64,000 nucleotides of DNA. Source: Sediminimonas sp. GTDB lineage: Bacteria; Pseudomonadota; Alphaproteobacteria; Rhodobacterales; Rhodobacteraceae. Both the position numbers and the translations under genes were made by a program. Positions 38,527 to 46,854 of this stretch are shown here, one piece after another. The stretch is from positions 39,353-103,352 of the forward strand of contig NZ_JAGXFK010000088.1 in NCBI RefSeq assembly GCF_024637375.1, given 5' to 3'. Positions within the stretch are counted from its first letter, which is position 1, and each line of letters begins with the position of its first letter. Under the pieces are notes generated by a model. It was not told the origin of the DNA. It made no database searches and saw only the letters and a program-made list of their open reading frames with translations.

Positions 38527-39825
38527 ATGGCTCTGGACACCGAAACGGGGATTGCGCCTTACGATGCGCCGGAAAAGGATCTCTACGAGATCGGCGAAAT
38601 GCCCCCCTTGGGTTACGTGCCCGAGAAGATGTATGCATGGGCCATCCGCCGCGAGCGCCACGGCGAGCCGGACAAGAGCTTTCAGGTCGAAGTTGTCGAT
38701 ACGTGGCAAATAGATAGCCATGAGGTGCTGGTTCTGGTGATGGCTGCCGGCGTCAACTACAACGGCGTCTGGGCGGGCCTGGGCGAACCGATCAGCCCGT
38801 TCGACGGCCACGGGGCCGACTACCACATCGCCGGCTCGGATGCCGCGGGTATCGTCTGGAAGGTGGGCGACAAGGTACGCACCTGGAAGGTCGGCGACGA
38901 GGTCGTGATCCACTGCAACCAGGATGATGGCGACGACGAGGAATGCAACGGGGGCGACCCGATGCTGTCGCCCACGCAGCGAATCTGGGGGTACGAGACG
39001 CCGGACGGGTCGTTCTCGCAATTCACCAAGGTACAGGCGCAGCAGCTGATGCCGCGGCCCAAGCATCTGACATGGGAGGAATCGGCCTGCTACACGCTGA
39101 CGCTGGCCACGGCCTACCGGATGCTTTTCGGCCATCACCCGCACGAGCTGAAGCCCGGTCAGAACGTGCTTGTCTGGGGGGCATCGGGCGGCCTGGGATC
39201 TTACGCGATCCAACTGGCCAATACCGCGGGCGCCAACGCCATCGGCGTCATTTCCGATGAGGACAAGCGCGACTTCGTGCTGTCGATGGGCGCCAAGGGG
39301 GTGATCAACCGCAAGGATTTCAACTGCTGGGGGCCTTTGCCCAAGGTCAACAGCCCGGAATACGCCGAGTGGCTGAAAGAGGCGCGCAAGTTCGGCAAGG
39401 CGATCTGGGCCGTGACCGGCAAGGGCAACAATGTCGACATGGTGTTCGAGCACCCGGGCGAAGCGACGTTCCCGGTTTCGGCGCTTATCTGCAAGAAGGG
39501 CGGCATGGTGGTGATCTGCGCGGGCACCACGGGCTTCAACTGCACGTTCGACGTCCGCTATGTGTGGATGCACCAGAAGCGTTTGCAGGGTAGCCACTTC
39601 GCGCATCTCAAGCAGGCGGCATCGGCCAACCGGCTGATGGTGGAACGCCGCCTCGACCCCTGCATGTCGGAGGTCTTCCCGTGGGCCGAGATTCCGCGGG
39701 CGCACATGAAGATGCTGCGCAACGAGCACAAGCCGGGGAACATGGCGGTTCTTGTCCAGGCCCCCACAACCGGGCTGCGCACCGTCGAGGAAGTCATCGA
39801 GGCGACGCAACCGAAGGACGCGTAA
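38527..39825 (+). CDS. ccr: Crotonyl-CoA carboxylase/reductase
   Basis: 432 residues of the medium-chain reductase family: DLYEIGEMPPLGYVPEKMYA at the start, VMAAGVNYNGVWAGLGEP, the NADPH fold VWGASGGLGSYAIQL near 215 and VFEHPGEATFPVS near 320. It carboxylates crotonyl-CoA with NADPH to ethylmalonyl-CoA, the key step of the ethylmalonyl-CoA pathway. I chose the ATG at 38527 (MALDTETG), preceded by GGAGG; the frame is open upstream. Length fits the family (about 430). Confidence 0.97.
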   Translation: MALDTETGIAPYDAPEKDLYEIGEMPPLGYVPEKMYAWAIRRERHGEPDKSFQVEVVDTWQIDSHEVLVLVMAAGVNYNGVWAGLGEPISPFDGHGADYHIAGSDAAGIVWKVGDKVRTWKVGDEVVIHCNQDDGDDEECNGGDPMLSPTQRIWGYETPDGSFSQFTKVQAQQLMPRPKHLTWEESACYTLTLATAYRMLFGHHPHELKPGQNVLVWGASGGLGSYAIQLANTAGANAIGVISDEDKRDFVLSMGAKGVINRKDFNCWGPLPKVNSPEYAEWLKEARKFGKAIWAVTGKGNNVDMVFEHPGEATFPVSALICKKGGMVVICAGTTGFNCTFDVRYVWMHQKRLQGSHFAHLKQAASANRLMVERRLDPCMSEVFPWAEIPRAHMKMLRNEHKPGNMAVLVQAPTTGLRTVEEVIEATQPKDA

Positions 39826-39847
39826 CCCGACGCACCGGCATCACAGG

Positions 39848-39887
39848 GGCCCGCGAATCGTTAACGATGGCGCGGGCCGTTGCTTTT
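39848..39887 (+). terminator. Rho-independent terminator after ccr
   Basis: GGCCCGCG / CGCGGGCC stem (39848-39855, 39871-39878) with an inner palindrome ATCGTTAACGAT, followed by GTTGCTTTTC. It begins 22 bp after the ccr stop. Confidence 0.7.
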
Positions 39888-39996
39888 CAAGAGGTGCATG
39901 GTTTCGCATCAATGGGTTAGGATTCTTATCCTCGCTATTATTGGGGAGTTGGAATCCGTGAGTATCGTGAGAAACTTTACACATGCTAGGGTTGTG

Positions 39997-40012
39997 TTAA
40001 CACTTCGTTAAC
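39997..40012. promoter_or_regulatory. CtrA-type box upstream of the luxR locus
   Basis: TTAACACTTCGTTAAC fits TTAAC-N5-GTTAAC, the CtrA site form known in Rhodobacterales (TTAA-N7-TTAA in Caulobacter). It starts 36 bp before the small gene and 196 bp before luxR. CtrA is the cell-cycle master regulator; control of this quorum-sensing locus by it is an inference. Confidence 0.6.
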
Positions 40013-40032
40013 CATTGAGGGCGAACGTTAAC

Positions 40033-40248
40033 ATGCGGAACGAATGGATACTGGACGTTCTCTTGGACTTGCGCGGCTATGCGCAAAAGCACGGAATGGA
40101 CGCATTGTCGGCCCAGCTGGATACTACACGGCAGGTGGCGGCCGCCGAGATCGCGTTCCACATGGAGGGGGCGCCTGTGAAGGCGGAAGCCGATGACGCC
40201 TGCGGTGGAAACGATCCTGGAGGATTTGGAGCGCGCTACAGGAGCTGA
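40033..40248 (+). CDS. Small protein encoded ahead of and overlapping luxR
   Basis: 71 residues, MRNEWILDVLLDLRGYAQKH..., predicted helical for the first 45 residues. The last 18 residues come from a 56-base overlap with the luxR start in another frame. I cannot name a family. The N-terminal pattern WILDVLxDLRxxA and the position suggest it is real. If transcription starts at the TAACAT-like -10 near 40029, its ATG would be too close to the transcript start, so the true start or expression is uncertain. Confidence 0.5.
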   Translation: MRNEWILDVLLDLRGYAQKHGMDALSAQLDTTRQVAAAEIAFHMEGAPVKAEADDACGGNDPGGFGARYRS

Positions 40249-40906
40249 AGACCTGCAGTGCCTTATCGAGTCGTTGCGCGATCACTTCGACGTCGATCAC
40301 ATGGTCTATCATTGGGTCAATTCCAATGGCGATCAGTACGGGTGCGGCACCTATTCGGACGCGTGGGTCGCGCGTTACCTTGAAAAGGATTACCTTCGGA
40401 TCGACCCGGTTGTTTCGGGCTGCTACCAGCGGTTCCATCCCGTCGACTGGAAGCGGCTCGACTGGTCGAGCCGCGCAGTGCGCAGTTTCCAGCTGGATGC
40501 CATTCACCATGGTGTCGGCAACCAGGGGTTTTCGATCCCAATCCGCGGCCCCAACGGCCAATTCGCGATGTTCACGGTCAGCCATAATACCGATGACGAC
40601 AGTTGGGCGGCCTTCATCGAAGCGTACCGGCGCGACCTGATCCTGATTGCATACTATTTCAATCAGAAAGCCCTGGAATTCGAACCGGGCCGCAGCCCCG
40701 AGCCGACGCCGGCGCTGTCCCCGCGAGAGGTCGATGCGATGACCCTTCTGGCCATTGGCTACAGCCGGGGACAGGTTGCGCAGACACTCGCGATTTCGGA
40801 GCACACCCTGCGCGTCTATATTGAAAGCGCGCGCTTCAAGCTGGGCGCCCACAACACAACGCATGCCGTCGCCCGCGCCATGAGCCGTGGGCTGATCGTC
40901 GTCTGA
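40193..40906 (+). CDS. LuxR family autoinducer-binding transcriptional regulator
   Basis: 237 residues. The N-terminal acyl-homoserine-lactone domain has W58, Y62, D71, P72 and W86 in the same positions as the conserved ligand residues of TraR/LuxR. The C-terminal GerE-type helix-turn-helix (LSPREVDAMTLLAIGYSRGQ) is near 175-235. It senses an acyl-HSL and regulates genes. An in-frame stop at 40178 makes ATG 40193 the first possible start. luxI follows after 144 bp, the usual paired order. Confidence 0.94.
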   Translation: MTPAVETILEDLERATGAEDLQCLIESLRDHFDVDHMVYHWVNSNGDQYGCGTYSDAWVARYLEKDYLRIDPVVSGCYQRFHPVDWKRLDWSSRAVRSFQLDAIHHGVGNQGFSIPIRGPNGQFAMFTVSHNTDDDSWAAFIEAYRRDLILIAYYFNQKALEFEPGRSPEPTPALSPREVDAMTLLAIGYSRGQVAQTLAISEHTLRVYIESARFKLGAHNTTHAVARAMSRGLIVV

Positions 40907-40969
40907 TCGGCGTTTTCACCCTGCCAGGGCTTGGCGCGGGGCAAGCGGCGTGCATCGGCGTGCGCGCGG

Positions 40970-40984
40970 CTAACCGCCCATTAA
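40970..40984. promoter_or_regulatory. Weak CtrA-like site upstream of luxI
   Basis: CTAA-CCGCCCA-TTAA: one mismatch to TTAA-N7-TTAA. A half site GTTAACCATT follows at 40997. The combination is less convincing than the box before luxR. Confidence 0.3.
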
Positions 40985-41015
40985 GGTTGAGATTCCGTTA
41001 ACCATTTCTGACTAG

Positions 41016-41035
41016 CCTGATCCGACGATGTCAGG
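41016..41035. promoter_or_regulatory. Lux-box-like 20 bp inverted repeat before luxI
   Basis: CCTGA-N10-TCAGG, the size and end sequences of a lux box. It ends 15 bp before the luxI ATG. That is too close to the start for the classical activator position, so it may overlap the transcript start and serve as a repressor-type site, or be fortuitous. Confidence 0.4.
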
Positions 41036-41050
41036 ATTGAGGGTAAGGAA

Positions 41051-41686
41051 ATGCTTAGATATCTATATGCCGACCAGCTCAGGGATGCCCCCAAGCTGCG
41101 CGACACGATGTTCCGGGATCGTGCGGACCAGTTCCGCGACAGGCTCGGGTGGGATGTCACCGTCGATGAGAATGGGTTCGAACGGGACGAATACGACGCC
41201 ATGAACCCGCTCTACGTTGTTTGGCAGCGTCCGGACGGGACACATGGCGGCTCGATGCGCTTTCTGCCGACGGTAGGGCCCTGCATGGTCAACGATCACT
41301 TCCTTGATCTGACCGATGGCGTGCGGATCGAAAGCCCGCTGATCTGGGAATGCACCCGCTTTTGCCTCGCGCGCGGTTCGTCGCCATCGGTGGCCGCGGC
41401 ACTGATGCTGGGCGGCGGCGAGATCATGCAGAACTTCGGTGTGCGCCATTTCGTCGGGGTGTTCGACGCGCGCATGGTGCGTATCTACCGCCGGATCGGC
41501 TCCAGCCCCGATGTTCTGGGCTGTTCGGGGCGAGGACGCGATGCCATCAGCGTCGGGCTGTGGGAATTTTCCGAGGAAGCGCAGGCAAATGTCGCCGAGC
41601 AGGCGGGCCTGTCGCCGGAGCTTTCACAGATGTGGTTCGATCAGGCGTTCGGCCGGTCCCCGCAGCCGCTTGCCATGACGGCCTGA
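41051..41686 (+). CDS. LuxI family acyl-homoserine-lactone synthase
   Basis: 211 residues. All invariant LuxI residues are present: R24, F28, W34, D46, D49, R70, F84, E100 and R103 (MLRYLYADQL; ESPLIWECTRF). It makes an N-acyl-homoserine lactone from S-adenosylmethionine and an acyl carrier. TAAGGA precedes the ATG. The acyl chain cannot be predicted from the sequence; Rhodobacteraceae often make long chains. Confidence 0.95.
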   Translation: MLRYLYADQLRDAPKLRDTMFRDRADQFRDRLGWDVTVDENGFERDEYDAMNPLYVVWQRPDGTHGGSMRFLPTVGPCMVNDHFLDLTDGVRIESPLIWECTRFCLARGSSPSVAAALMLGGGEIMQNFGVRHFVGVFDARMVRIYRRIGSSPDVLGCSGRGRDAISVGLWEFSEEAQANVAEQAGLSPELSQMWFDQAFGRSPQPLAMTA

Positions 41687-41721
41687 ACAGCGCGGCGCGT
41701 CCTTTGCGTGCTCTGGCCCTT

Positions 41722-41748
41722 GGCGCGACCCCGCTGTAGGGTCGCGCC
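41722..41748 (+). promoter_or_regulatory. 10 bp hairpin abutting the helicase start codon
   Basis: GGCGCGACCC / GGGTCGCGCC, loop CGCTGTA, ending on the base before ATG 41749. No Shine-Dalgarno is free. It may limit translation of the helicase or terminate luxI (no T run follows). Confidence 0.6.
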
Positions 41749-43293
41749 ATGACAGCGCCCGCCTTGCAGTTCTCGCACGATCAGGCCGAAGCCTACGACC
41801 GCATCGCGGCCGGGCTGAAATCCGTGGGCGTCGATATCGAAGAGGGGGTGCTGACGCCTCCGCACGAGGGCAAGTCCGGCGTGACGGCCGTCCTGGGAAA
41901 AGCGGGATCCGGCAAGACGATGCTGTTGTCCACGCTTTGCCGCGCGCTGGCGCAAGCGGGTGTCGAAACTGTTTCGGGCGATTACGAGGGGCGCCGCAGC
42001 AAGGAGCGGCGCACAGTTGCGGTGCTGTCGCCGACCAACAAGGCGGCCAGCGTTCTGCGCGCGCACGGCGTGCCCGCAACCACCATTCACCGGATTATCT
42101 ACACCCCCGTATACGACCCGGAATACGAAAAGATCGCCGAATGGCTGGCCGGCAAGGGCGATCGCCCGGAAATCGCGGAGCTGAGCGAACAGGCGCTCGA
42201 CCGGGCACTTGCGTTCTACAAGCTGCACGCCTCGGTGCCCGGTGCCCTGGCCGCGGCGGGCCTGCGCGGATCGGATTTCATCACCGGCTGGAAGCGTCGC
42301 GACGAGCCGCTGGACATTGGCTTGGTGGACGAGGCGTCGATGCTGGACGCGCGGCAACTGGACGACCTGAAGGAGATATTCCCGACGCTTGTCCTGTTCG
42401 GCGACCCCGCGCAGCTTGCACCGGTGGGGCAATCCGGCGAAATGGTATTCGACAAGCTGCCGGCCGAAAACCGGCTGGAGTTGAGCCGGATACACCGGCA
42501 GGCGGCGGACAACCCGATCCTGGACCTTGCCCATGCGCTGAGCGACCCGGCCCTGGAATTCGAGGATTTCGAGCGCATGGTCGAAGCCGCCGCGCAGCGT
42601 GACGACCGCGTGGTGTGGGCGAATCGCGTCGAGGTCGACCTGATGGCGCGCAGCCCGGTTCTGGTCTGGCGAAACGCGACGCGGATCAGGCTTATCAATG
42701 CGTTCCGCAAGGTGCACGATGCGCCCGAAGATGCCCTGTTGCCGGGTGAGCCGCTCATCTGCGACGGGTTGGAGTTACCCCTCAAGCATCGCAAGAAGCG
42801 TCTTGACCTGGAAGCGCGCGGCCTGATCAAGGGCGCACAGGTGATCTACCTCGGCCCGGGGCGCAAACCGGGTTTTTCGCGTCTGCACGTTATCGGCGCC
42901 GAAGACCCCACGTTCAGTGCCGCCAGTATCGTCAAGATCGAAAAGCCGGATGAAGAGGAACCCTTCATCCCGTTCGCCGCGCGGATGGGGGCAACCTTTC
43001 TGCACGGTGCCGCGGTGACGATTCACAAGGCGCAAGGATCGCAATGGGACGAGGTGCAGGTTTTCGCGCCGGATCTCTTTGCCGCCGCGCGCATGGGCCG
43101 TGCGGAGGCTGGGCAGCCACTGTGGAAACGGCTGGCATATGTGGCGATAACGCGCGCATCGACGCGGCTCTACTGGGTCGTGCGCAACAGGCTGGCGAAA
43201 CCGACCGGGCCTCTGCGCGTCGATGACCTGCGCACGCAGACGCCGGCGCCGCTGGTGCTGGAGGCCGAGCAAGAGGGGACGGACACGGAGTGA
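41749..43293 (+). CDS. RecD-like superfamily 1 DNA helicase
   Basis: 514 residues. Walker A GKAGSGKT at 50-57, Walker B LVDEAS near 190, the Q motif FGDPAQLAPVGQ, and the C-terminal UvrD-like TIHKAQGSQWDEV and VAITRAS. This fits a RecD2/Dda-like ATP-dependent 5'-3' helicase, without visible RecD N-terminal domains or nuclease domain. Start as given because no other start leaves the ATPase intact. The 3' end overlaps an SDR gene (GTGA), so they may be co-translated. It may act in replication or repair. Confidence 0.85.
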   Translation: MTAPALQFSHDQAEAYDRIAAGLKSVGVDIEEGVLTPPHEGKSGVTAVLGKAGSGKTMLLSTLCRALAQAGVETVSGDYEGRRSKERRTVAVLSPTNKAASVLRAHGVPATTIHRIIYTPVYDPEYEKIAEWLAGKGDRPEIAELSEQALDRALAFYKLHASVPGALAAAGLRGSDFITGWKRRDEPLDIGLVDEASMLDARQLDDLKEIFPTLVLFGDPAQLAPVGQSGEMVFDKLPAENRLELSRIHRQAADNPILDLAHALSDPALEFEDFERMVEAAAQRDDRVVWANRVEVDLMARSPVLVWRNATRIRLINAFRKVHDAPEDALLPGEPLICDGLELPLKHRKKRLDLEARGLIKGAQVIYLGPGRKPGFSRLHVIGAEDPTFSAASIVKIEKPDEEEPFIPFAARMGATFLHGAAVTIHKAQGSQWDEVQVFAPDLFAAARMGRAEAGQPLWKRLAYVAITRASTRLYWVVRNRLAKPTGPLRVDDLRTQTPAPLVLEAEQEGTDTE

Positions 43294-44009
43294 AAAGCAT
43301 CATCATCACCGGCGCCAGCGCCGGAATCGGTGCCGCGACCGCGCGGCGGTTCCTTGAGGCCGGGTGGCGCGTCGGGATGATCGCGCGGCAGGCCGGGGCG
43401 CTTGAAACGGTGGCCGAGGGCCGTTCCGGGGCGGTGATCCTGCCCTGTGACGTGACCGACCCGGCCGCCGTCGAGGCGGCCTTTTCCGCCTTCGTTGCGC
43501 AGGCGGGGCGGCTTGACGTGCTGTTCAACAATGCCGGCAGGTTCGGCCGCGCGGCGCCGATCGACGAGATTGATCTGCACGAGTGGAATGAGATCGTCGA
43601 CATCAACCTCAACGCGATGTTCCTGTGCGCCCGCGCCGCCTTTGGCCAGATGCGACGGCAGCGCCCGAGCGGCGGGCGGATCATCAATAACGGGTCTGTC
43701 AGCGCCCAGTCCCCGCGCGAGGGCTCGGTCTGTTACACCACGACCAAGCATGCAGTCACGGGGTTGACCAAGAGCCTGTCGCTGGACGGGCGGGCCTATG
43801 ACATCGCCTGCGGTCAGATCGATATCGGCAATGCCAGGACCGAGCTTCTGGACGGGATCATTGCTGCCGACCCGGACCATGCGCCGCCGACCATGGCGGT
43901 TGATGACGTGGCGCGTGCGGTGTTCAACATGGCCGATCTTCCCCCCGAGGCGAACGTGCAGTTCATGACCCTGATGGCGACCAGGATGCCCCTGATCGGG
44001 CGCGGCTGA
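43290..44009 (+). CDS. Short-chain dehydrogenase/reductase (SDR)
   Basis: 239 residues. Cofactor motif TGASAGIG (8-15), the NNAG motif at about 88-91 and the catalytic Tyr/Lys in SVCYTTTKHAVTG near 148-152, preceded by the serine of NGSVSAQ. It is a classical NAD(P)-dependent oxidoreductase with unknown substrate. It starts at a GTG overlapping the helicase stop. Confidence 0.9.
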   Translation: MKSIIITGASAGIGAATARRFLEAGWRVGMIARQAGALETVAEGRSGAVILPCDVTDPAAVEAAFSAFVAQAGRLDVLFNNAGRFGRAAPIDEIDLHEWNEIVDINLNAMFLCARAAFGQMRRQRPSGGRIINNGSVSAQSPREGSVCYTTTKHAVTGLTKSLSLDGRAYDIACGQIDIGNARTELLDGIIAADPDHAPPTMAVDDVARAVFNMADLPPEANVQFMTLMATRMPLIGRG

Positions 44010-44018
44010 TCCGCCGTA

Positions 44019-44789
44019 TCACCCCTGCCGCAAGAACCTGAATACCGCCGAGGCGGTCCATCCCGCCACAATGGCGATGGCCAGCGACAGCAACCCGTAG
44101 CTCAGCGGCTGGTTGCGCGACAGCTTGTAGAGAAACCGCTCGATCCCGACCTTGTAGACGTCGATCTCGGTTTCGAACGTCGATATCACATGCCCGCCGC
44201 GGGTCAGGAACACGCGCGTCCGATAGGGGCCTTCGGTCAGGTTGGCGGGGAGCGCGATGGATGTGCGGAAAAGGGTTTGCTGATCGACCTTCACGGCCCC
44301 TTCAAGCGTCTGGTAGAGACCGTTCTTCTGGCGGATGCGGATCAGCGCGCGTGTGAACACCCTGGCATCGCCGATGTCGGCAGGGGCCCCGACCGATCTG
44401 ATCGCCCGTGTGATGGTAATCTTGTGGCGCAGATCCTCGGTGTCCCTGAGAACCTCTTTCAACGGGCCTGATGTGGCCACGGCGTAATAGGAGGGAGCCG
44501 AGTCGATCCGGTTTTCCGCGGTGTTGATCCAGATACCCACCCGCCGGTCCTTGCGGCGCACAATCAGCGGCTCGGACGGGCCGGCGATGGTGACGATCAC
44601 TTCGAGCGGCTGGCGCGGGATCTGCGTTTCGCGCTTGATCGCCCCGAAGACGAGAACCTCGGAGCCGTCGAAATTCGTGCTGATCGAGACGCGCGTCTGG
44701 CTGAGTCCCAGAACCACCTCCTCGCGCCCCTGTTCGGCCTGCGCGGCGAGGGCCAGGAACAGTGCAAGGAGTGATAGCAGATACCGCAT
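44019..44789 (-). CDS. TIGR02186 family membrane-anchored protein
   Basis: 256 residues with a signal peptide (MRYLLSLLALFLALAAQA), a periplasmic beta-rich domain (SISTNFDGSEVLVFGAI...) and one C-terminal membrane helix (YGLLSLAIAIVAGWTASAVF). Family TIGR02186, unknown function, usually encoded beside a TSUP permease as here, where it overlaps the permease stop by one base. It may be an accessory subunit of that permease. Confidence 0.85.
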   Translation of the reverse strand: MRYLLSLLALFLALAAQAEQGREEVVLGLSQTRVSISTNFDGSEVLVFGAIKRETQIPRQPLEVIVTIAGPSEPLIVRRKDRRVGIWINTAENRIDSAPSYYAVATSGPLKEVLRDTEDLRHKITITRAIRSVGAPADIGDARVFTRALIRIRQKNGLYQTLEGAVKVDQQTLFRTSIALPANLTEGPYRTRVFLTRGGHVISTFETEIDVYKVGIERFLYKLSRNQPLSYGLLSLAIAIVAGWTASAVFRFLRQG

Positions 44790-45709
44790 CAAAGCCGGTC
44801 CAGCGTTGCGACCGAGTAGAGCTCGGCCGGCTTGAGGACCAGGTCGAAACCCAGCTTGGCGCAGACCACCAGCACCAGCGCCGCGAGCAGAACACGCAGT
44901 TGTTCGGCCTTCATGCGCGTGCCGACCTGCGTGCCCAGTTGCGCGCCGATCACCCCGCCCACGAGCAGCAGAACCGCCAGCACAATATCGACGGTGTAGT
45001 TGGTCGTGGCGTGCAAAAGCGTGGTAAAGGCGGTGACGAACAGGATCTGGAACAGCGATGTTCCGATCACGACCTTGGTGGGCATCCCGAGGATATAGAT
45101 CATCGCGGGCACCATGATGAAGCCCCCGCCGACCCCCATGATCGCCGCCAGCAGCCCCACTGCAATGCCGACAAGAACCGGCGGAATCGCCGAGATATAG
45201 AGGCCGGAAGTGCGGAATCTCATCTTGATGGGCAGGGCGTGAACCCAGTTGCGCTGCCTGCGTTTGTAGGCCGGGGCGCCGACAAGGCGCGTGCGGCGGA
45301 TCGCGCGCAGGCCTTCGATGAGCATCAGCGCACCGATCACGCCCAGGAAGACCACGTAGCAAAGCCGCACCAGCAGGTCGACCTGTCCCTGTGACTTGAG
45401 ATGATTGAATATCATCAGCCCGATCGCCGAGCCCACGAGCCCGCCGGCGAGCAGCACCAGCCCCATCTTCAAGTCGACCGTCTTGCGCTTGAGGTGGGCC
45501 AGCATCGCCGAGAAGGACGACGCGACGATCTGGTTGGCGGACGTGGCCACGGCAACGGCGGGCGGAATCCCGATGATGAAGAGGAGCGGCGTGATGAGAA
45601 AACCGCCACCCACCCCGAACATGCCCGAGAGCACCCCCACCAGCGTGCCCAGTCCCAGCAAGAGGAACAGGTTGACCGAGACCTCGGCAATGGGAAGATA
45701 TATCATCAT
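44789..45709 (-). CDS. TSUP (TauE/SafE) family sulfite/organosulfur exporter-like permease
   Basis: 306 residues, about eight membrane helices. Both TSUP repeats are visible: GMFGVGGGFLITPLLF near 30 and IMGVGGGFIMVPAMIY near 190. The long loop TRLVGAPAYKRRQRNWVHAL is typical of the type paired with TIGR02186. I chose the ATG at 45709 because AGGGATAGGT precedes it; the frame is open to 45763. The substrate is unknown, and sulfite or an organosulfonate is a possibility. Confidence 0.88.
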   Translation of the reverse strand: MMIYLPIAEVSVNLFLLLGLGTLVGVLSGMFGVGGGFLITPLLFIIGIPPAVAVATSANQIVASSFSAMLAHLKRKTVDLKMGLVLLAGGLVGSAIGLMIFNHLKSQGQVDLLVRLCYVVFLGVIGALMLIEGLRAIRRTRLVGAPAYKRRQRNWVHALPIKMRFRTSGLYISAIPPVLVGIAVGLLAAIMGVGGGFIMVPAMIYILGMPTKVVIGTSLFQILFVTAFTTLLHATTNYTVDIVLAVLLLVGGVIGAQLGTQVGTRMKAEQLRVLLAALVLVVCAKLGFDLVLKPAELYSVATLDRL

Positions 45710-45770
45710 ACCTATCCCTAGCGTGGGGCCGCGCGTCTTGGCAAGACGGCTGCGCGCCGCCATCTCATCC

Positions 45771-46199
45771 TCAGGCGGGTGCGCACCGCATCACGATGGC
45801 ATCCGCCGGTGCCGACTCTGCGCGCCGGTAATAGCGTTCTCGCCGACCGACGCGCCGGAACCCGGCCGCGCGGTAGAGTGCCAGTGCCGGGGCATTGTCC
45901 GCGGCCACCTCAAGGAATGCCTCTGCCGCCCCCCGCGCGGCGGCTTCGGCCAGGAACGCCGCCAGGCAGGCGCGCGCCAGCCCCCTGCGCCGTGCCGCCG
46001 GCGCCGTGGCGAGCGTGAGGAGTTCCGCTTCCCCGGCGGCAACACGGCCGATTGCGAAACAGCGTCCCGTTTCGGCGTTGCCGGCCTCTACGCAGAAGGT
46101 GTCGGGAGTGCGGAGCAGTTCGCGCAGTTCCGCCGCGCCCCAGGGCCGCCCGCGGTCGAAGGCGGCGGCGTGGATGGCGGCCATCTCGTCAATCGTCAT
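45771..46199 (-). CDS. rimI: Ribosomal-protein-alanine N-acetyltransferase-like GNAT
   Basis: 142 residues. The acetyl-CoA loop ARRRGLARACL is near residue 72, and EVAADNAPALALYRAAGF is the C-terminal GNAT motif typical of RimI. It overlaps tsaB by 11 bases, the usual tsaB-rimI pairing. RimI acetylates S18 in enterics; the substrate in this organism is inferred. Confidence 0.88.
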   Translation of the reverse strand: MTIDEMAAIHAAAFDRGRPWGAAELRELLRTPDTFCVEAGNAETGRCFAIGRVAAGEAELLTLATAPAARRRGLARACLAAFLAEAAARGAAEAFLEVAADNAPALALYRAAGFRRVGRRERYYRRAESAPADAIVMRCAPA

Positions 46200-46854
46200 C
46201 GGCCAGGATCACCGGCGGGGCGTCGCGCGCGGGCGCCGCGTCGGCGCCCCGGATATAAAGCGGGGCGGGCGGGGGCAGATCCTGCCCCAGACGCCGGGCG
46301 GCAAGTCGGGCGATGGCCTCAGGCAGGGGAAAGGCCGCCTGCCGGGGCGTTCCGGCACATTGCGCGGCCACGTCCGCGGCGTATGCCCCGATGCAGGCAG
46401 GCCCGGCCGATGCCGGGATCGGGGGCAGCGCCACCAGGGATGCCAGAACCGGCGCAGCGGTTTCGCCGCCGCCGATGATTTGCAGGTAAAGCTGATCGCG
46501 CGGCGCGGCGACGGTCGAGATCACCACGCCCGGCGTGCCGAAAGCCTGTGCTTCGAGGGTCGAGACACCGATCGCGGGGATCGACAGCGCCAGCGCCAAC
46601 CCGCGCGCCGCCGACACCGAAATGCGGATGCCGGTGAAGTTGCCCGGCCCGGTACCCACACCGATGGCCGACAGATCCTGCCATGTGGCTCCGGCCTGGG
46701 CGAGCACCTCTTCGAGCAGGGGAAACAGACGTTCGGCCTGCCCGGTCTTCATGTCCTCGTGGCGATGCGCCAGCAGCCGTGAGCCCGACAGCAAAGCGGC
46801 CGCGCAGTGCGCGGCCGACGTGTCGAACCCCAGGACCAATGGCTCAGACGGCAA
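46189..46854 (-). CDS. tsaB: tRNA threonylcarbamoyladenosine synthesis protein TsaB
   Basis: 221 residues of the actin-like ASKHA fold. VLGFDTSAAHCAAALL at the start, GQAERLFPLLEEVL near 42 and GVGTGPGNFTGIR near 65 are the TsaB hallmarks. With TsaD and TsaE it helps make t6A37 on tRNAs reading ANN codons. It overlaps nfuA by 11 bases at its start and rimI at its end. Confidence 0.94.
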   Translation of the reverse strand: MPSEPLVLGFDTSAAHCAAALLSGSRLLAHRHEDMKTGQAERLFPLLEEVLAQAGATWQDLSAIGVGTGPGNFTGIRISVSAARGLALALSIPAIGVSTLEAQAFGTPGVVISTVAAPRDQLYLQIIGGGETAAPVLASLVALPPIPASAGPACIGAYAADVAAQCAGTPRQAAFPLPEAIARLAARRLGQDLPPPAPLYIRGADAAPARDAPPVILADDD

